Shown here: positions 37,450 to 46,359 of the stretch, one piece after another
How the letters are laid out: every line of letters starts with the position of its first letter
How positions within the stretch are numbered: the first letter of the stretch is position 1
Origin: Myxococcales bacterium
Lineage (GTDB): Bacteria; Myxococcota_A; UBA9160; UBA4427
Length of the DNA: 64,000 bases
Reading direction: 5' to 3'
NCBI GenBank assembly: GCA_012959805.1
Contig: DUCN01000098.1
Coordinates: 319,646-383,645 of the forward strand
Notes under the pieces: generated by a model
Told to the model about the DNA's origin: nothing
Databases searched by the model: none
Seen by the model: the letters and a program-made list of their open reading frames with translations, nothing else
Program-made: the position numbers and the translations under genes

Positions 37450-38595
37450 ATGAGCAAACCCGACCTACCCCGAATTCTGATCGTGGACGACGAGGAAGCC
37501 ATCCTCGAAACGATGACCTTTACGTTCATGGATCTCTACGAGGTTCTGACGACTTCCGATCCGACGACGGCAATGTCCATCCTCGATGAGAATCAGCCGG
37601 TCTCGGTCGTGATCACGGACCAACGAATGCCGGGCATGACCGGGGCCGAACTGCTGAAGGAAGTCTACGCTCGCTACCCCGAGACGGTGCGAATCATTTT
37701 GACCGGCTTCGCGGATTCCGAAGCGACGATCAAGGCAATCAACGACGGCCATATCTATGGCTACATCAACAAGCCCTGGGAGCCAGACGAGCTGAAGTCG
37801 ATCGTTCGCCGGGCGAGCGAGCTGCATGCTCTGGCGATCGAGAACCGTCGGCTAGTCGATGACCTGAGTGACGCGAATCTCTTCCTCGGTGCTGTGATGG
37901 ACAGGCTGCGCACCGGTGCGATCGCGATCGATCGGGACGGCATCGTGCGTGCGGTGAACAAGCCTGCCATTTCGTTCATCGGATTGACGGATGATGTTAG
38001 GGGTCGATCTCTCGACGATGTCCTTTCCGCACAGGATCTCAAAGAACTCGTCGAGGCGGTTCGTGCGCTTGCGGATGAGTCCGGCGGAAGTTTCGAGGAG
38101 GTCGATCTGGGCGTTGGCGAGGGGCATCGGGTTCGAATTTCGAATCAGGCCCTCATTGACGATGCCGGTGAATTGATCGGCCGGGTGATTCTCTTCAAAG
38201 AGATCTCCCACGAGCCGCTAACGCGTTATTTCGAGGAGATCGTCGGCCGGATATCCGGGACGAAGGGCGCGCTTCGAGGCGAACTCGAAACAGCCCAGGC
38301 ATCGCTTTCAGCCCTTGGTGAGCGCGTGGTCAATGGAAATGTCGAATCCGCGAACATGTCGGAGCTCGGTGAACGGGTTTCGCGAACTCGGACGGCCATC
38401 GAAAATTGGCTCGATGTCGATGACGCACTCGCCCAGGATGAATATCCCGATGCCCAATTACTGCGTGACCGGTTGAACGTAGCTTCCAAGCGGTGGCCAA
38501 GGTCGGAGTCGCCCCCTCCGCGAGTGGTTGATCTCTCGCGGGCCGTCGAGGACTACTACGAGACCGGCGAGAACGCTCGCGTTCGGGTTCTGTAG
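37450..38595 (+). CDS. Response regulator with PAS domain, no output enzyme
   Basis: 381 aa. Receiver 8-125 with Asp57 and Lys108 (TDQRMPGMTG, GYINKPWEP), a PAS domain (~150-255) and a helical tail (~260-370). There is no kinase, HTH or cyclase, so its output is probably protein interaction. It ends at a single TAG, and the very next codon (TTG) continues in the same frame as the following 554-codon gene. Confidence 0.85.
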   Translation: MSKPDLPRILIVDDEEAILETMTFTFMDLYEVLTTSDPTTAMSILDENQPVSVVITDQRMPGMTGAELLKEVYARYPETVRIILTGFADSEATIKAINDGHIYGYINKPWEPDELKSIVRRASELHALAIENRRLVDDLSDANLFLGAVMDRLRTGAIAIDRDGIVRAVNKPAISFIGLTDDVRGRSLDDVLSAQDLKELVEAVRALADESGGSFEEVDLGVGEGHRVRISNQALIDDAGELIGRVILFKEISHEPLTRYFEEIVGRISGTKGALRGELETAQASLSALGERVVNGNVESANMSELGERVSRTRTAIENWLDVDDALAQDEYPDAQLLRDRLNVASKRWPRSESPPPRVVDLSRAVEDYYETGENARVRVL

Positions 38596-40260
38596 TTGTC
38601 TGCCGAATTCGCCACGGGACTTCCGAGGCTCGAACTTCGCATCGAGCGGCTGCAGCTGACGTTTCGCTTCACCCTGGCTTTTCACGCACGCGAAATCCGT
38701 TTCGAAGTCGCCCAGGATGGCGGCTCCTACGAGCGTGTTTTCCCCGAGACCTTTTCGTTTCATGTCGCACGCCATGATCCGACCGAGCTCTTCCTGCAGC
38801 TCGAAGACCTGCTCAACAAGAGTCAGATCCTTGGGCCGAGGGCGAGCGCTCGCGATGCCCGAAACTTGATGACGCGAATGTTGGCTTCGGCACCGCGATA
38901 TCTCGACGGGCTGTGCAACCACCTCGAGGAATCGAATCGGCTTCGCAAGGATGCGCGACTTCGATTCCATCAAGACGTTGCGCTCTTGTCACAGATCCTG
39001 ATTCGTTTTAATGCGACCCACGATCTGGGTGATGGTCGACAGCTTCGGTTGGCGGATTATTCGCTGCGGCGAAGAATGTATGAGTCGCTTCGCGTGCTGA
39101 TGAGCGACCGGGTGGATCCCGAATACGTCGCTGATTACGTCGCCGGTCGGGTCCAACCGGTCGATGAGAGTGACGATCCGAGTGAGAGTGGTTTCTTCCA
39201 GATTATTGAGACTGGTGAGACGGAAGCCGTTAATCGAATGATCGTCAGAATGGCGGAGCGGGCGTTCTATCTCTGGCTCGAAGGTGTTTGTCTGGACGAA
39301 GAGAACCAGGCCTTTGAAAAAGAAGACTCGCCCTTCGATGATCGCGAAGCCGAAGTCTTGTCTGCGATCTCGGTTTCGGGGGCGAATTCCATCGAGCGGA
39401 GCCGCGATCTAATGCCATTTCTTCGGCGCTCCGATCGAAATTGTCAGCGAATCCTCGGGAAACTCGAGCGTTGGTTTCTTCGGATTTACGACATCGAGCA
39501 TTCTTCCGCGATCATCCAGCATGCCGCCACTCTTGCGAAGGGAGGATCGGAGAGCGATCGGGTTTTGACCTGGCATAAGCCGCTCTTCCTTGTCGGTCTT
39601 TTGGGCGTGATGCTGGCACCCTTCATTGTCGCGGCCTTCGCCTATGACCGGGCGCCTCGCGTCTTCGACATTCTTTGTACCGCCGAGGTCCTGATCATCA
39701 ATGTGACCGCGTTGTGGTTTTTGCTCTTTCGATTTTGCTGGAAGCGAGATCTTTCGTTCTTTCACGCATCGGTTCCCCGAATCGGGGCTGGAATCATCGT
39801 CGGTTATCTGCCCGTGTTCCTGATCGACGAGGTCTGGGATCTCGCGAGTCGCCCGAATCTGGCTCTAGACGCCGTCGTGCTGATGCTGGGCCTGGTCACG
39901 CTCCTCTACATCTATGTCGAGATCGCGCGGCGGATCTCCGATACCGCGGTCGCCTTCTCTCGGGCGCGAACGATCTTTTTGCTGGGCGTGGTCGAAGCTT
40001 TTGGCGTGGGCGTCGCCATGACCGGACTCGTAGGGCCTTTCATGGTGGCTCGAAACTGGTCACCCACATCAGGGGAGGTGGGTGTCGAAGCTCTTCGCGA
40101 ATCGATGTCGCCGATGCTTGGAGAGCTCCCGCATATCGTGGGGGTGGGACCGATCTACGCGTTTCCGTCAGCGCTGCTCCTGATGACCTTCCTCTCTTTC
40201 TTCATCGGAATTTTTCTTCAGCTGATGTGGGAAGAGCTTCCAATTACCGAACCGCTCTAA
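38596..40260 (+). CDS. Unknown protein: cytosolic N-domain plus six TM helices
   Basis: 554 aa if initiated at TTG 38596, directly after the TAG of the previous gene and in the same frame. No Shine-Dalgarno sequence is seen. Residues 1-~325 are soluble, charged and helical; ~330-550 hold six TM helices (e.g. FLVGLLGVMLAPFIVAAFAY, RIGAGIIVGYLPVFLIDEVW). I do not recognise the family. It could be reached by stop readthrough, by reinitiation or coupling, or from an unseen start. Probably acts at the membrane with the REC-PAS protein. Confidence 0.65.
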   Translation: MSAEFATGLPRLELRIERLQLTFRFTLAFHAREIRFEVAQDGGSYERVFPETFSFHVARHDPTELFLQLEDLLNKSQILGPRASARDARNLMTRMLASAPRYLDGLCNHLEESNRLRKDARLRFHQDVALLSQILIRFNATHDLGDGRQLRLADYSLRRRMYESLRVLMSDRVDPEYVADYVAGRVQPVDESDDPSESGFFQIIETGETEAVNRMIVRMAERAFYLWLEGVCLDEENQAFEKEDSPFDDREAEVLSAISVSGANSIERSRDLMPFLRRSDRNCQRILGKLERWFLRIYDIEHSSAIIQHAATLAKGGSESDRVLTWHKPLFLVGLLGVMLAPFIVAAFAYDRAPRVFDILCTAEVLIINVTALWFLLFRFCWKRDLSFFHASVPRIGAGIIVGYLPVFLIDEVWDLASRPNLALDAVVLMLGLVTLLYIYVEIARRISDTAVAFSRARTIFLLGVVEAFGVGVAMTGLVGPFMVARNWSPTSGEVGVEALRESMSPMLGELPHIVGVGPIYAFPSALLLMTFLSFFIGIFLQLMWEELPITEPL

Positions 40261-40404
40261 GCGATTTTCCCGGCATGCTCGAATGCATCGCATCAGTGGG
40301 TAGCGGCCCACCCTCGCGAAACGTAGACTTCGGTTGATCTGAGTGACGCCGCTACCCCGCCGCTCCCGGAGAGTTTGGCGGCAGCGCAATTCAAAGGAGA
40401 TCCG

Positions 40405-41340
40405 ATGGAGTCCGAGCACCGCCGCGTGCTCATCGTTGGCAGCGGCCCAGCCGGTTATACGGCTGCCATCTATAGCGCTCGAGCTGGTCTCGAGCCCCTC
40501 ATGTTGGCCGGTCTCAGCTTCGGCGGTCAGCTGATGATTACGACCGAAGTCGAAAATTTTCCTGGGTACCCAGATGGCGTGACTGGCCCTCAGATGATGG
40601 AAGAACTACAGAAGCAGGCCGAGCGTTTTGGAACCAAGGTGCTTTTTGAAGACGCGACGAGTGTCGATTTCTCGGATCGCCCCTTCAAGGTTTCGACGGA
40701 CAACAAGCATTACACAGCGGACACGGTCATCGTCGCCACCGGTGCTTCGGCGCGCTGGCTCGATCTGGATTCGGAGCAGCGCTTGTTGAATCGCGGCGTT
40801 TCGGCTTGCGCAACCTGTGATGGCGCGCTCTTCCGTGACAAACCGATGGCCGTGATCGGGGGCGGAGACACAGCGATGGAAGAGGCGCTCTTCCTGACCC
40901 GATTCGCGACCGAAGTGACGCTGGTTCATCGGCGTGGCGAATTGCGCGCGTCCAAACTCATGCAAGAACGCGCGCTGGCAAACGAGAAGATCAGTTTCGC
41001 CTGGCATAGCGAGGTCGACGAGATTTTGGGCGAGGAATTCGTGACCGGCATTCGGCTCAAAGACGTTCGCGACGGATCGACTCGCGAGGTCCCACTCGAA
41101 GCGGTCTTCGTCGCGATCGGGCATGAGCCAACGACAGAGCTCTTTCTGGATCAACTCGAGATGGATGACGCTCGCTATTTGAAAATTGAAGCCGGAACGA
41201 CACGAACCTCCGTTGAAGGTGTCTTTGCTTGTGGAGATGTTGCGGATCCAACGTATCGACAAGCGGTGACTGCGGCTGGGACCGGATGTATGGCTGCGAT
41301 CGATTCGGAGCGTTGGCTGGCTGAGCAAGGAATCGAGTGA
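40405..41340 (+). CDS. trxB: Thioredoxin-disulfide reductase
   Basis: 311 aa from ATG 40405 (AAAGGAG seven bases upstream). FAD motif VLIVGSGPAGYTAAIY, redox pair CATCDG, NADPH site VIGGGDTAMEEAL, VHRRGELRAS, and VEGVFACGDVADPTYRQ. It reduces thioredoxin with NADPH. Standard length. Lies between two signalling genes without obvious link. Confidence 0.96.
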   Translation: MESEHRRVLIVGSGPAGYTAAIYSARAGLEPLMLAGLSFGGQLMITTEVENFPGYPDGVTGPQMMEELQKQAERFGTKVLFEDATSVDFSDRPFKVSTDNKHYTADTVIVATGASARWLDLDSEQRLLNRGVSACATCDGALFRDKPMAVIGGGDTAMEEALFLTRFATEVTLVHRRGELRASKLMQERALANEKISFAWHSEVDEILGEEFVTGIRLKDVRDGSTREVPLEAVFVAIGHEPTTELFLDQLEMDDARYLKIEAGTTRTSVEGVFACGDVADPTYRQAVTAAGTGCMAAIDSERWLAEQGIE

Positions 41341-41401
41341 CGAGCGCCGGCCACCGATCCTAGAGTTCCAGCGACGACGGAAGCTTCAGGGGAGCCCACG
41401 A

Positions 41402-42469
41402 ATGGGTCTCACGAGACAACAGTTCGAGCAACTCACGAATCGCTCACCCGACATCATTGTCGGCACCGACCGCAAGGGTCGGGTAATCTACTTCAACGAC
41501 GGCGCACTCGACAGCCTCGGTTACGAAAGCGAAGAGGTGCTAGGCGAATTCGTTGGGGTCTTCTATTCGTCGGTCGAAGAGGCACGGCGAGTCAGCGAAG
41601 CCATGCGCGCCCCCGGACATGGTGGCGTCGGCGTTGCGACGACCCTGGAAACAACTTTTCTGGCTCGCTCCGGCGAGGAGATTCCGGTCGCGATCTCGGG
41701 AACTCTGCTTTATGACGAAGATGGAAACGAAGACGGCTCGATCGGCTTTGCAAAGGATCTCCGAGGCATTCGTCACAGGGACCAGCTCGCGACGCTGGGC
41801 GAGGTCGCGATTGGCCTTTCGCATGAGATTAACAATCCCCTCGCCGTCATTGTGAATCAGGCGACACTGCTCGAAGGTGATATTGCTCGACTGGCCGGAG
41901 AATTCGATTCATCGGTGGAGAACGAAAGGCTCGATGCGATCCGTCGAGAAGTCGCACGAATCGCCGAGATCATTGAACGCCTCGGTGAGATGGTAAAGTC
42001 CGATTCCTACGAGACAATCCATTATGTCGGTCCCGCGCGAATGGTCGATTTGCGCAGCGAGGACCGCAAGCTTTACACGCCCGATCCGCGGCTTCGGGGT
42101 CTTCGAATTCTCGTGGTGGATGATGATCAAGGAATTAGCCGCACGCTTCAGGAGATGCTGACGGCCGATGGCTGCACCGTCGATGTGGCCGAGGATGGAG
42201 TCTCCGCCCTCGAAAAACTATCGAGCCAGGGGTTCGATCTCGTCCTGTCCGATGTGATCATGCCCAGGATGGATGGTTACGAACTCTATCACCGACTCCA
42301 GGAGAAGTACCCTGATCTGCCGGTTTTGATGATGACGGCCTTTCACTATGACAAAGACCACATCATCAAACGCAGCCGCTTGGAAGGCCTGGAAGGCGTG
42401 ATCTTCAAAAAGCCGGTTGATCCGAATCGGCTTCGGCGAACAATCGTGAAGTCTGTTCGGAAGGCCTAA
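41402..42469 (+). CDS. PAS-HisKA-receiver protein lacking an ATPase domain
   Basis: 355 aa. PAS (~10-125: DIIVGTDRKGRVIYFND), HisKA (~127-200) with GLSHEINNPLAVIV (His141), then directly a receiver (~233-355) with Asp284. The HATPase domain of a hybrid kinase is absent; only ~30 linker residues join HisKA to the receiver. It could be a phosphotransfer/relay protein or a decayed hybrid kinase. Reading frame is intact. GGGGAG before ATG 41402. Confidence 0.82.
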   Translation: MGLTRQQFEQLTNRSPDIIVGTDRKGRVIYFNDGALDSLGYESEEVLGEFVGVFYSSVEEARRVSEAMRAPGHGGVGVATTLETTFLARSGEEIPVAISGTLLYDEDGNEDGSIGFAKDLRGIRHRDQLATLGEVAIGLSHEINNPLAVIVNQATLLEGDIARLAGEFDSSVENERLDAIRREVARIAEIIERLGEMVKSDSYETIHYVGPARMVDLRSEDRKLYTPDPRLRGLRILVVDDDQGISRTLQEMLTADGCTVDVAEDGVSALEKLSSQGFDLVLSDVIMPRMDGYELYHRLQEKYPDLPVLMMTAFHYDKDHIIKRSRLEGLEGVIFKKPVDPNRLRRTIVKSVRKA

Positions 42470-42485
42470 CAGAGTCGGACTGTGA

Positions 42486-43064
42486 CTACAGTGCCTTTTG
42501 GTCCGATGTTTCCAGCATCTCGCGAAACGTCTCGAACTCATCGAGGCAGCGCTGCGCACTCGGCAGATCCGAACGGACGCCGCTGATTCGACCTTCGCGC
42601 TTCTGATCACTCAGATGAACGATCAGCTCGCCCCCCATAGCGTTCGCAAAGAATTGCAGCCGAACGATCTGGATTCGAAGCGGCGGCATGCGAACGATTT
42701 CGATTGGAAGCGAAATTGCGTCGCCCTGCAGATGTATCTCAAAGACCTGAACGATATTCGGTTCGTCCTTGTTACCGGAAATGGGGGCAAGGATGAAGCA
42801 CGAATTCTTATCGACGGAATCACTGATCAACCAATCGCCGAAAGCCAAGCGCTCTTGATTGTCCAGCGGCGGGATGTCGAGGAACTCCGAACCAAGGACT
42901 AGCGTTCCGTCCAGGATCGTCGGACTACCAGCGATCTGAATTTCGACATCGTAGGTCCCGCGAATTTCGCTCGGCGAGCAGCCCTGCAGAAAGGTCGCGC
43001 AGGCCATTAGGGCCGCACAGAAACATGATCGCAAGCCCGATCCGATTACAATTTTTCTCAACAA
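42486..43064 (-). CDS. Predicted lipoprotein, unknown function
   Basis: 192 aa with a TTG start (GGGA ~8 bases upstream). Signal peptide with lipobox LQGC (ATFLQGCSPS). The mature part has beta-rich stretches (GTYDVEIQIAGSPTILDGTL) and no recognised domain. Convergent with the upstream signalling gene, 16 bases apart. Confidence 0.6.
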   Translation of the reverse strand: MLRKIVIGSGLRSCFCAALMACATFLQGCSPSEIRGTYDVEIQIAGSPTILDGTLVLGSEFLDIPPLDNQERLAFGDWLISDSVDKNSCFILAPISGNKDEPNIVQVFEIHLQGDAISLPIEIVRMPPLRIQIVRLQFFANAMGGELIVHLSDQKREGRISGVRSDLPSAQRCLDEFETFREMLETSDQKAL

Positions 43065-43087
43065 TTCTGATTCCCTGATGGCCGCGT

Positions 43088-43604
43088 TTGCCGCATAGAG
43101 CCGGGCTTGGAGTCTACGCTACTCTAAATGCGGATGATCCCTTCGCGACGCATTTTCTAAACGCGCTGTCCTCGACCTTTCCGTATGGCGAGGCCTTCTT
43201 CGTTCGCTCTGTCCTGTGGTACCGGGATCGAATCGAAGATCCGGGGCTTCGGGAAAGGATCCGAGGTTTTGCGGGCCAGGAAGGCCAGCATAGTCGGGTG
43301 CATGACGATCACGTCGAGATGCTCCTCGACCAGGGCTACCGCTTTCTCGCCACTCGCAATGCCTTCGTCGATCGAGGTGATGGATCGTCTGATCTATATG
43401 TTGAGGAAAGATGGCGTGTTATTTCGATGGGAAACGGGGTCGAATGGTTGGCGCTACCTCTTTGGAGAAGGTGGATTCCTGTGCGCCACCGGTGCCGACT
43501 ACCGGAGTTGGTTTCGGCGAGGCTTTCATCCTGACGACATCGATGATCGACCTTTGATCGAAGAGAATATCCATCTGGTCGATTCGGACCTGCGAAGGGC
43601 TTGA
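43088..43604 (+). pseudogene. Decayed PF10118-type metal-dependent hydrolase
   Basis: Frame one (from about 43088) encodes a PF10118 N-terminus (ATHFLNALSSTFPYGEAFF, FAGQEGQHSRVHDDH). A second frame resumes with LRKDGVLF and WRYLFGEGGFLCATGADYR, RRGFHPDDIDDRPL from the C-terminus, ending at 43604. About 90-110 middle residues are missing and the frames do not agree, so the gene is broken. Confidence 0.7.
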
Positions 43605-43686
43605 GCCCATCCCGTTTCGCGCGTTAGGCGATAGGGATCAGGCGAAAAGCACTCTGTGGCAGCGGCTTCAGGACTAGGATGAGTGG

Positions 43687-44214
43687 CTACGGTTGCTGAA
43701 CGATTCCGGCGGCGAGCAGGCGAGCATCGACGTTCTTCTCGAAATCCCGGAGCAAGGGCCCGCTTGCCTCTTGCAGGGCAGTCAGGGTGCCCTCTGCGAG
43801 TGCGGTGTTCACCGAAATCATCTTTTGGCCGATCGAAGAGTTCCAGAATGCGCCGACTTCGCGGAGCTCGGCTTCCGAAAGCTGGGAGGAGTAGGCGGGT
43901 GCATAGAGCTCTGCGAGAAAGTCGGGGTCATTGAATTTGGATCCGAAGGACTTGCGGGCTTCGTCGAGGATGATCGCTTGCATGGGCTCGGTGATCTGGA
44001 TGCCCTGGGCGGCAAGAGTGTTGAATGCCTGCTGCGTGGCGGAATAGGTCATCTGTTCCTCGATTTCACTTCCGGCATTCTGGATCTTCAAGAATTCCGA
44101 GAGCGCCTCAACATAGGATGCATCGATCTTCTGATCGGCAATGGCCAGGCCGCAAATCGTCGTGGACATGACGAGAGAGATGAGGATTGTGAGAGCCGAG
44201 CGGCGGACGATCAT
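43687..44214 (-). CDS. DUF2059 protein, exported
   Basis: 175 aa. Sec signal peptide (LTILISLVMSTTICGLAIA) then DUF2059 features (QMTYSATQQAFNT, FLAELYAPAYSSQLSEAELRE, FWNSSIGQKMI). DUF2059 proteins are periplasmic and uncharacterised. GGAG six bases before ATG 44214. Confidence 0.82.
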   Translation of the reverse strand: MIVRRSALTILISLVMSTTICGLAIADQKIDASYVEALSEFLKIQNAGSEIEEQMTYSATQQAFNTLAAQGIQITEPMQAIILDEARKSFGSKFNDPDFLAELYAPAYSSQLSEAELREVGAFWNSSIGQKMISVNTALAEGTLTALQEASGPLLRDFEKNVDARLLAAGIVQQP

Positions 44215-44284
44215 GATGTACTCCAGTGCATCGATAAAGAGGGGTCGAGGAAGATCGGTCAGGGTGTCGATGACCGAGCATGGA

Positions 44285-45088
44285 TTAATCGGTCATTCGA
44301 GGGGGTAGCATGACCGTAGCTTCTTTGTGTGCCGCCCGACGCGTTGGGAGCGTTGCTGCGAGAGTCAGGGCGCGAACTTCGCCGCAGCCCGCTTCGAGCA
44401 AGGCGTTTGCGGCTGCGTCGAGTGTATTTCCGGTGGTCAGCACGTCATCCACCAGCCACACCTGAGGTGCCCCGGCGAAGCCCTTCCGTCCGCGAAAGGC
44501 GCCTCGAATATTTTCGTGCCGCCGCTGTCCGATCAGCCTCGCCTGCGAGCGCGTGTCGTGAATACGTTCGAGCGCGTTGGGAGCCCATGGGAGATCGAGG
44601 GTTGCGGCGATTCGCTGGGCGATCGGATCGACGTGGTTGAAGCCACGTTGTCTCTGCCTGCGTGGATGCAGCGGAATGCTGACGATTAGGTCCGGCCTCG
44701 TGTTTGTTTGCCGCGCGACCTGAAGAGCAAGCTTCGTGGCCAGCCCATCGATGGCCAGACGGATCGCAGTCCCCGGTCCAAAGGGCCCCTTTGCGTTTTT
44801 GAATCCGGGGATCCAGCGGCGAAGGTCGCCTTCATATCGAGTCAGCGCATAGCAGCGATGCAGCGGGCTTCCTTCGACCAGGCATCCGGGACAGCCCTCA
44901 AAGACTGCCCGACTCGGCAGCCGGCTCCCGCAGCGCGGGCAACCGTCGACATGTCGCCACCAGGGTAGTTCCCGAAGGCAATGGATACAGAGCGCTTCGT
45001 CGCTCCCGAGATCAGGGTTTTCGCATCCCACGCAGCGCGGCTGCGTCAGTGCATCCAACAGAGTTGAAATCAGACTCAAGGCACCCAC
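44285..45088 (-). CDS. comF: ComF-family phosphoribosyltransferase-like protein
   Basis: 267 aa. N-terminal double Zn finger (PRCVGCE, CIHCLRELPWW, CPRCG, CPGC) and a C-terminal PRTase fold with VWLVDDVLTTGNT as PRPP motif and RRQRQRGFNH upstream. ComF acts in DNA uptake/processing in some bacteria. GTG start. Follows rsfS at 45 bases in the same direction. Confidence 0.88.
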   Translation of the reverse strand: MGALSLISTLLDALTQPRCVGCENPDLGSDEALCIHCLRELPWWRHVDGCPRCGSRLPSRAVFEGCPGCLVEGSPLHRCYALTRYEGDLRRWIPGFKNAKGPFGPGTAIRLAIDGLATKLALQVARQTNTRPDLIVSIPLHPRRQRQRGFNHVDPIAQRIAATLDLPWAPNALERIHDTRSQARLIGQRRHENIRGAFRGRKGFAGAPQVWLVDDVLTTGNTLDAAANALLEAGCGEVRALTLAATLPTRRAAHKEATVMLPPRMTD

Positions 45089-45133
45089 CGCGACTCCCGT
45101 CGCGCCTTCGTTCGGAACCGAAGTAGAGGGTCT

Positions 45134-45562
45134 TTACGCGGCGGGGTCCGCGATTTGCTCGTCGCCCTCTTCGCGGGTCTCGATTCCATCGGGATTCGGA
45201 TCGACACCATCGATTTCGAGGTCGATGCGGGGCGCATCTCGCCACAAGCGCTCAAGATCATATCGCTCTCGTGTCTCTGGATCGAATACGTGAACGATCG
45301 CATCGTTACAGTCGATCAGGACCCAGTTTCCGTCGTCAAGTCCTTCGACGCCGAGGGGCTGCTCGTTGTCCCCCTTCAGCTCGTGGACGACGGCTTCGGA
45401 GATGGAGCGAACCTGGCGATCGGATCGACCGGTCAGGATGATGAAGGTATCCGCGTAGGCAGTGAGGCCACTGACATCCAGCACGATCGGGCTTTCGGCC
45501 ATGCGGTCGAGCGCAGCTTCGACAATTAGGCGTGCCTTCTTTAGGGGGGCTGTTTCCGTCAT
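45134..45562 (-). CDS. rsfS: Ribosome silencing factor RsfS
   Basis: 142 aa from ATG 45562. ESPIVLDVSGLTAYADTFIILTG (shown in part), VEGLDDGNWVLIDCNDAIVHVFDPE and RERYDLERLW are the RsfS core; it blocks subunit joining on L14 in starvation. Directly follows nadD as in many bacteria. Confidence 0.93.
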   Translation of the reverse strand: MTETAPLKKARLIVEAALDRMAESPIVLDVSGLTAYADTFIILTGRSDRQVRSISEAVVHELKGDNEQPLGVEGLDDGNWVLIDCNDAIVHVFDPETRERYDLERLWRDAPRIDLEIDGVDPNPDGIETREEGDEQIADPAA

Positions 45563-45624
45563 TCTGGTACTCCAATTCCTTGTCTCAAGTGACCACTCAC
45601 GAAGGAGCGTCGCCTGTAGTCCAT

Positions 45625-46359
45625 TCAATTATTCGCCGAGCGATCGTTCTCGGGCGGGGGCCCGTATTCGCCACTGGATTCGATCTCTTCACGAATCGAC
45701 TCAGGGACCAAGAATCGAATCGATCGATGCGATCGACAGGCATCGCGCACCAGACTCGACGATATGTCGATGGCCGTGATTGGAACGAGATCAATGCGGT
45801 GACCTCGTTCTTTGTGCCAGGCCCTGCGTCCACCGTCCTCGAATACGAAGGCCGACTTCGCAATGGCCGGGAAACGCTCCTCCAGATTGGCCAGCTGGCC
45901 AGGCGGTCGTGTCATGACCGCAAAATCCACCAGTGAGAAGAGCTCCTTCGTTGCGCGCCAATCCCCCATCTCCGCAAAGGCATCTTCCCCAACAATGAAA
46001 ACCGGTGTGACATCGTCAGTTTGCCGATCACGAATCGTCTTCAATGTGTCCACGAGATAGGAAGGGCCCTCGCGATCGATCTCGATTCGGTCGACGCGAA
46101 AATTCTTGTGTGGCGCGATGGCCCGTATCACCCAATCCAGACGCTTCTCTGCGGGAGCGATCGGATCATCGCAATCTTGATTCTTATGGGGGGGAATACT
46201 GCTTGGAATAAAGACAATTTCCTCGAGCCCAAGCGCTTCGAGAACCTCCAGAGCGGCGCGGAGATGACCGAGGTGGATCGGATTGAACGTCCCCCCAAAG
46301 AGGCCGATGCGCCGCTCGTGGTCGCTCTGCTCCATTCGCGACGTCATCCGCCCCCTCAT
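45625..46359 (-). CDS. nadD: Nicotinate-nucleotide adenylyltransferase
   Basis: 244 aa from ATG 46359, which overlaps the proA stop by four bases. IGLFGGTFNPIHLGHLRAA contains the (H/T)xGH site; SSIPPHK and ISSSLVRD follow. It forms deamido-NAD. A longer upstream frame is a shadow of proA. Confidence 0.94.
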   Translation of the reverse strand: MRGRMTSRMEQSDHERRIGLFGGTFNPIHLGHLRAALEVLEALGLEEIVFIPSSIPPHKNQDCDDPIAPAEKRLDWVIRAIAPHKNFRVDRIEIDREGPSYLVDTLKTIRDRQTDDVTPVFIVGEDAFAEMGDWRATKELFSLVDFAVMTRPPGQLANLEERFPAIAKSAFVFEDGGRRAWHKERGHRIDLVPITAIDISSSLVRDACRSHRSIRFLVPESIREEIESSGEYGPPPENDRSANN

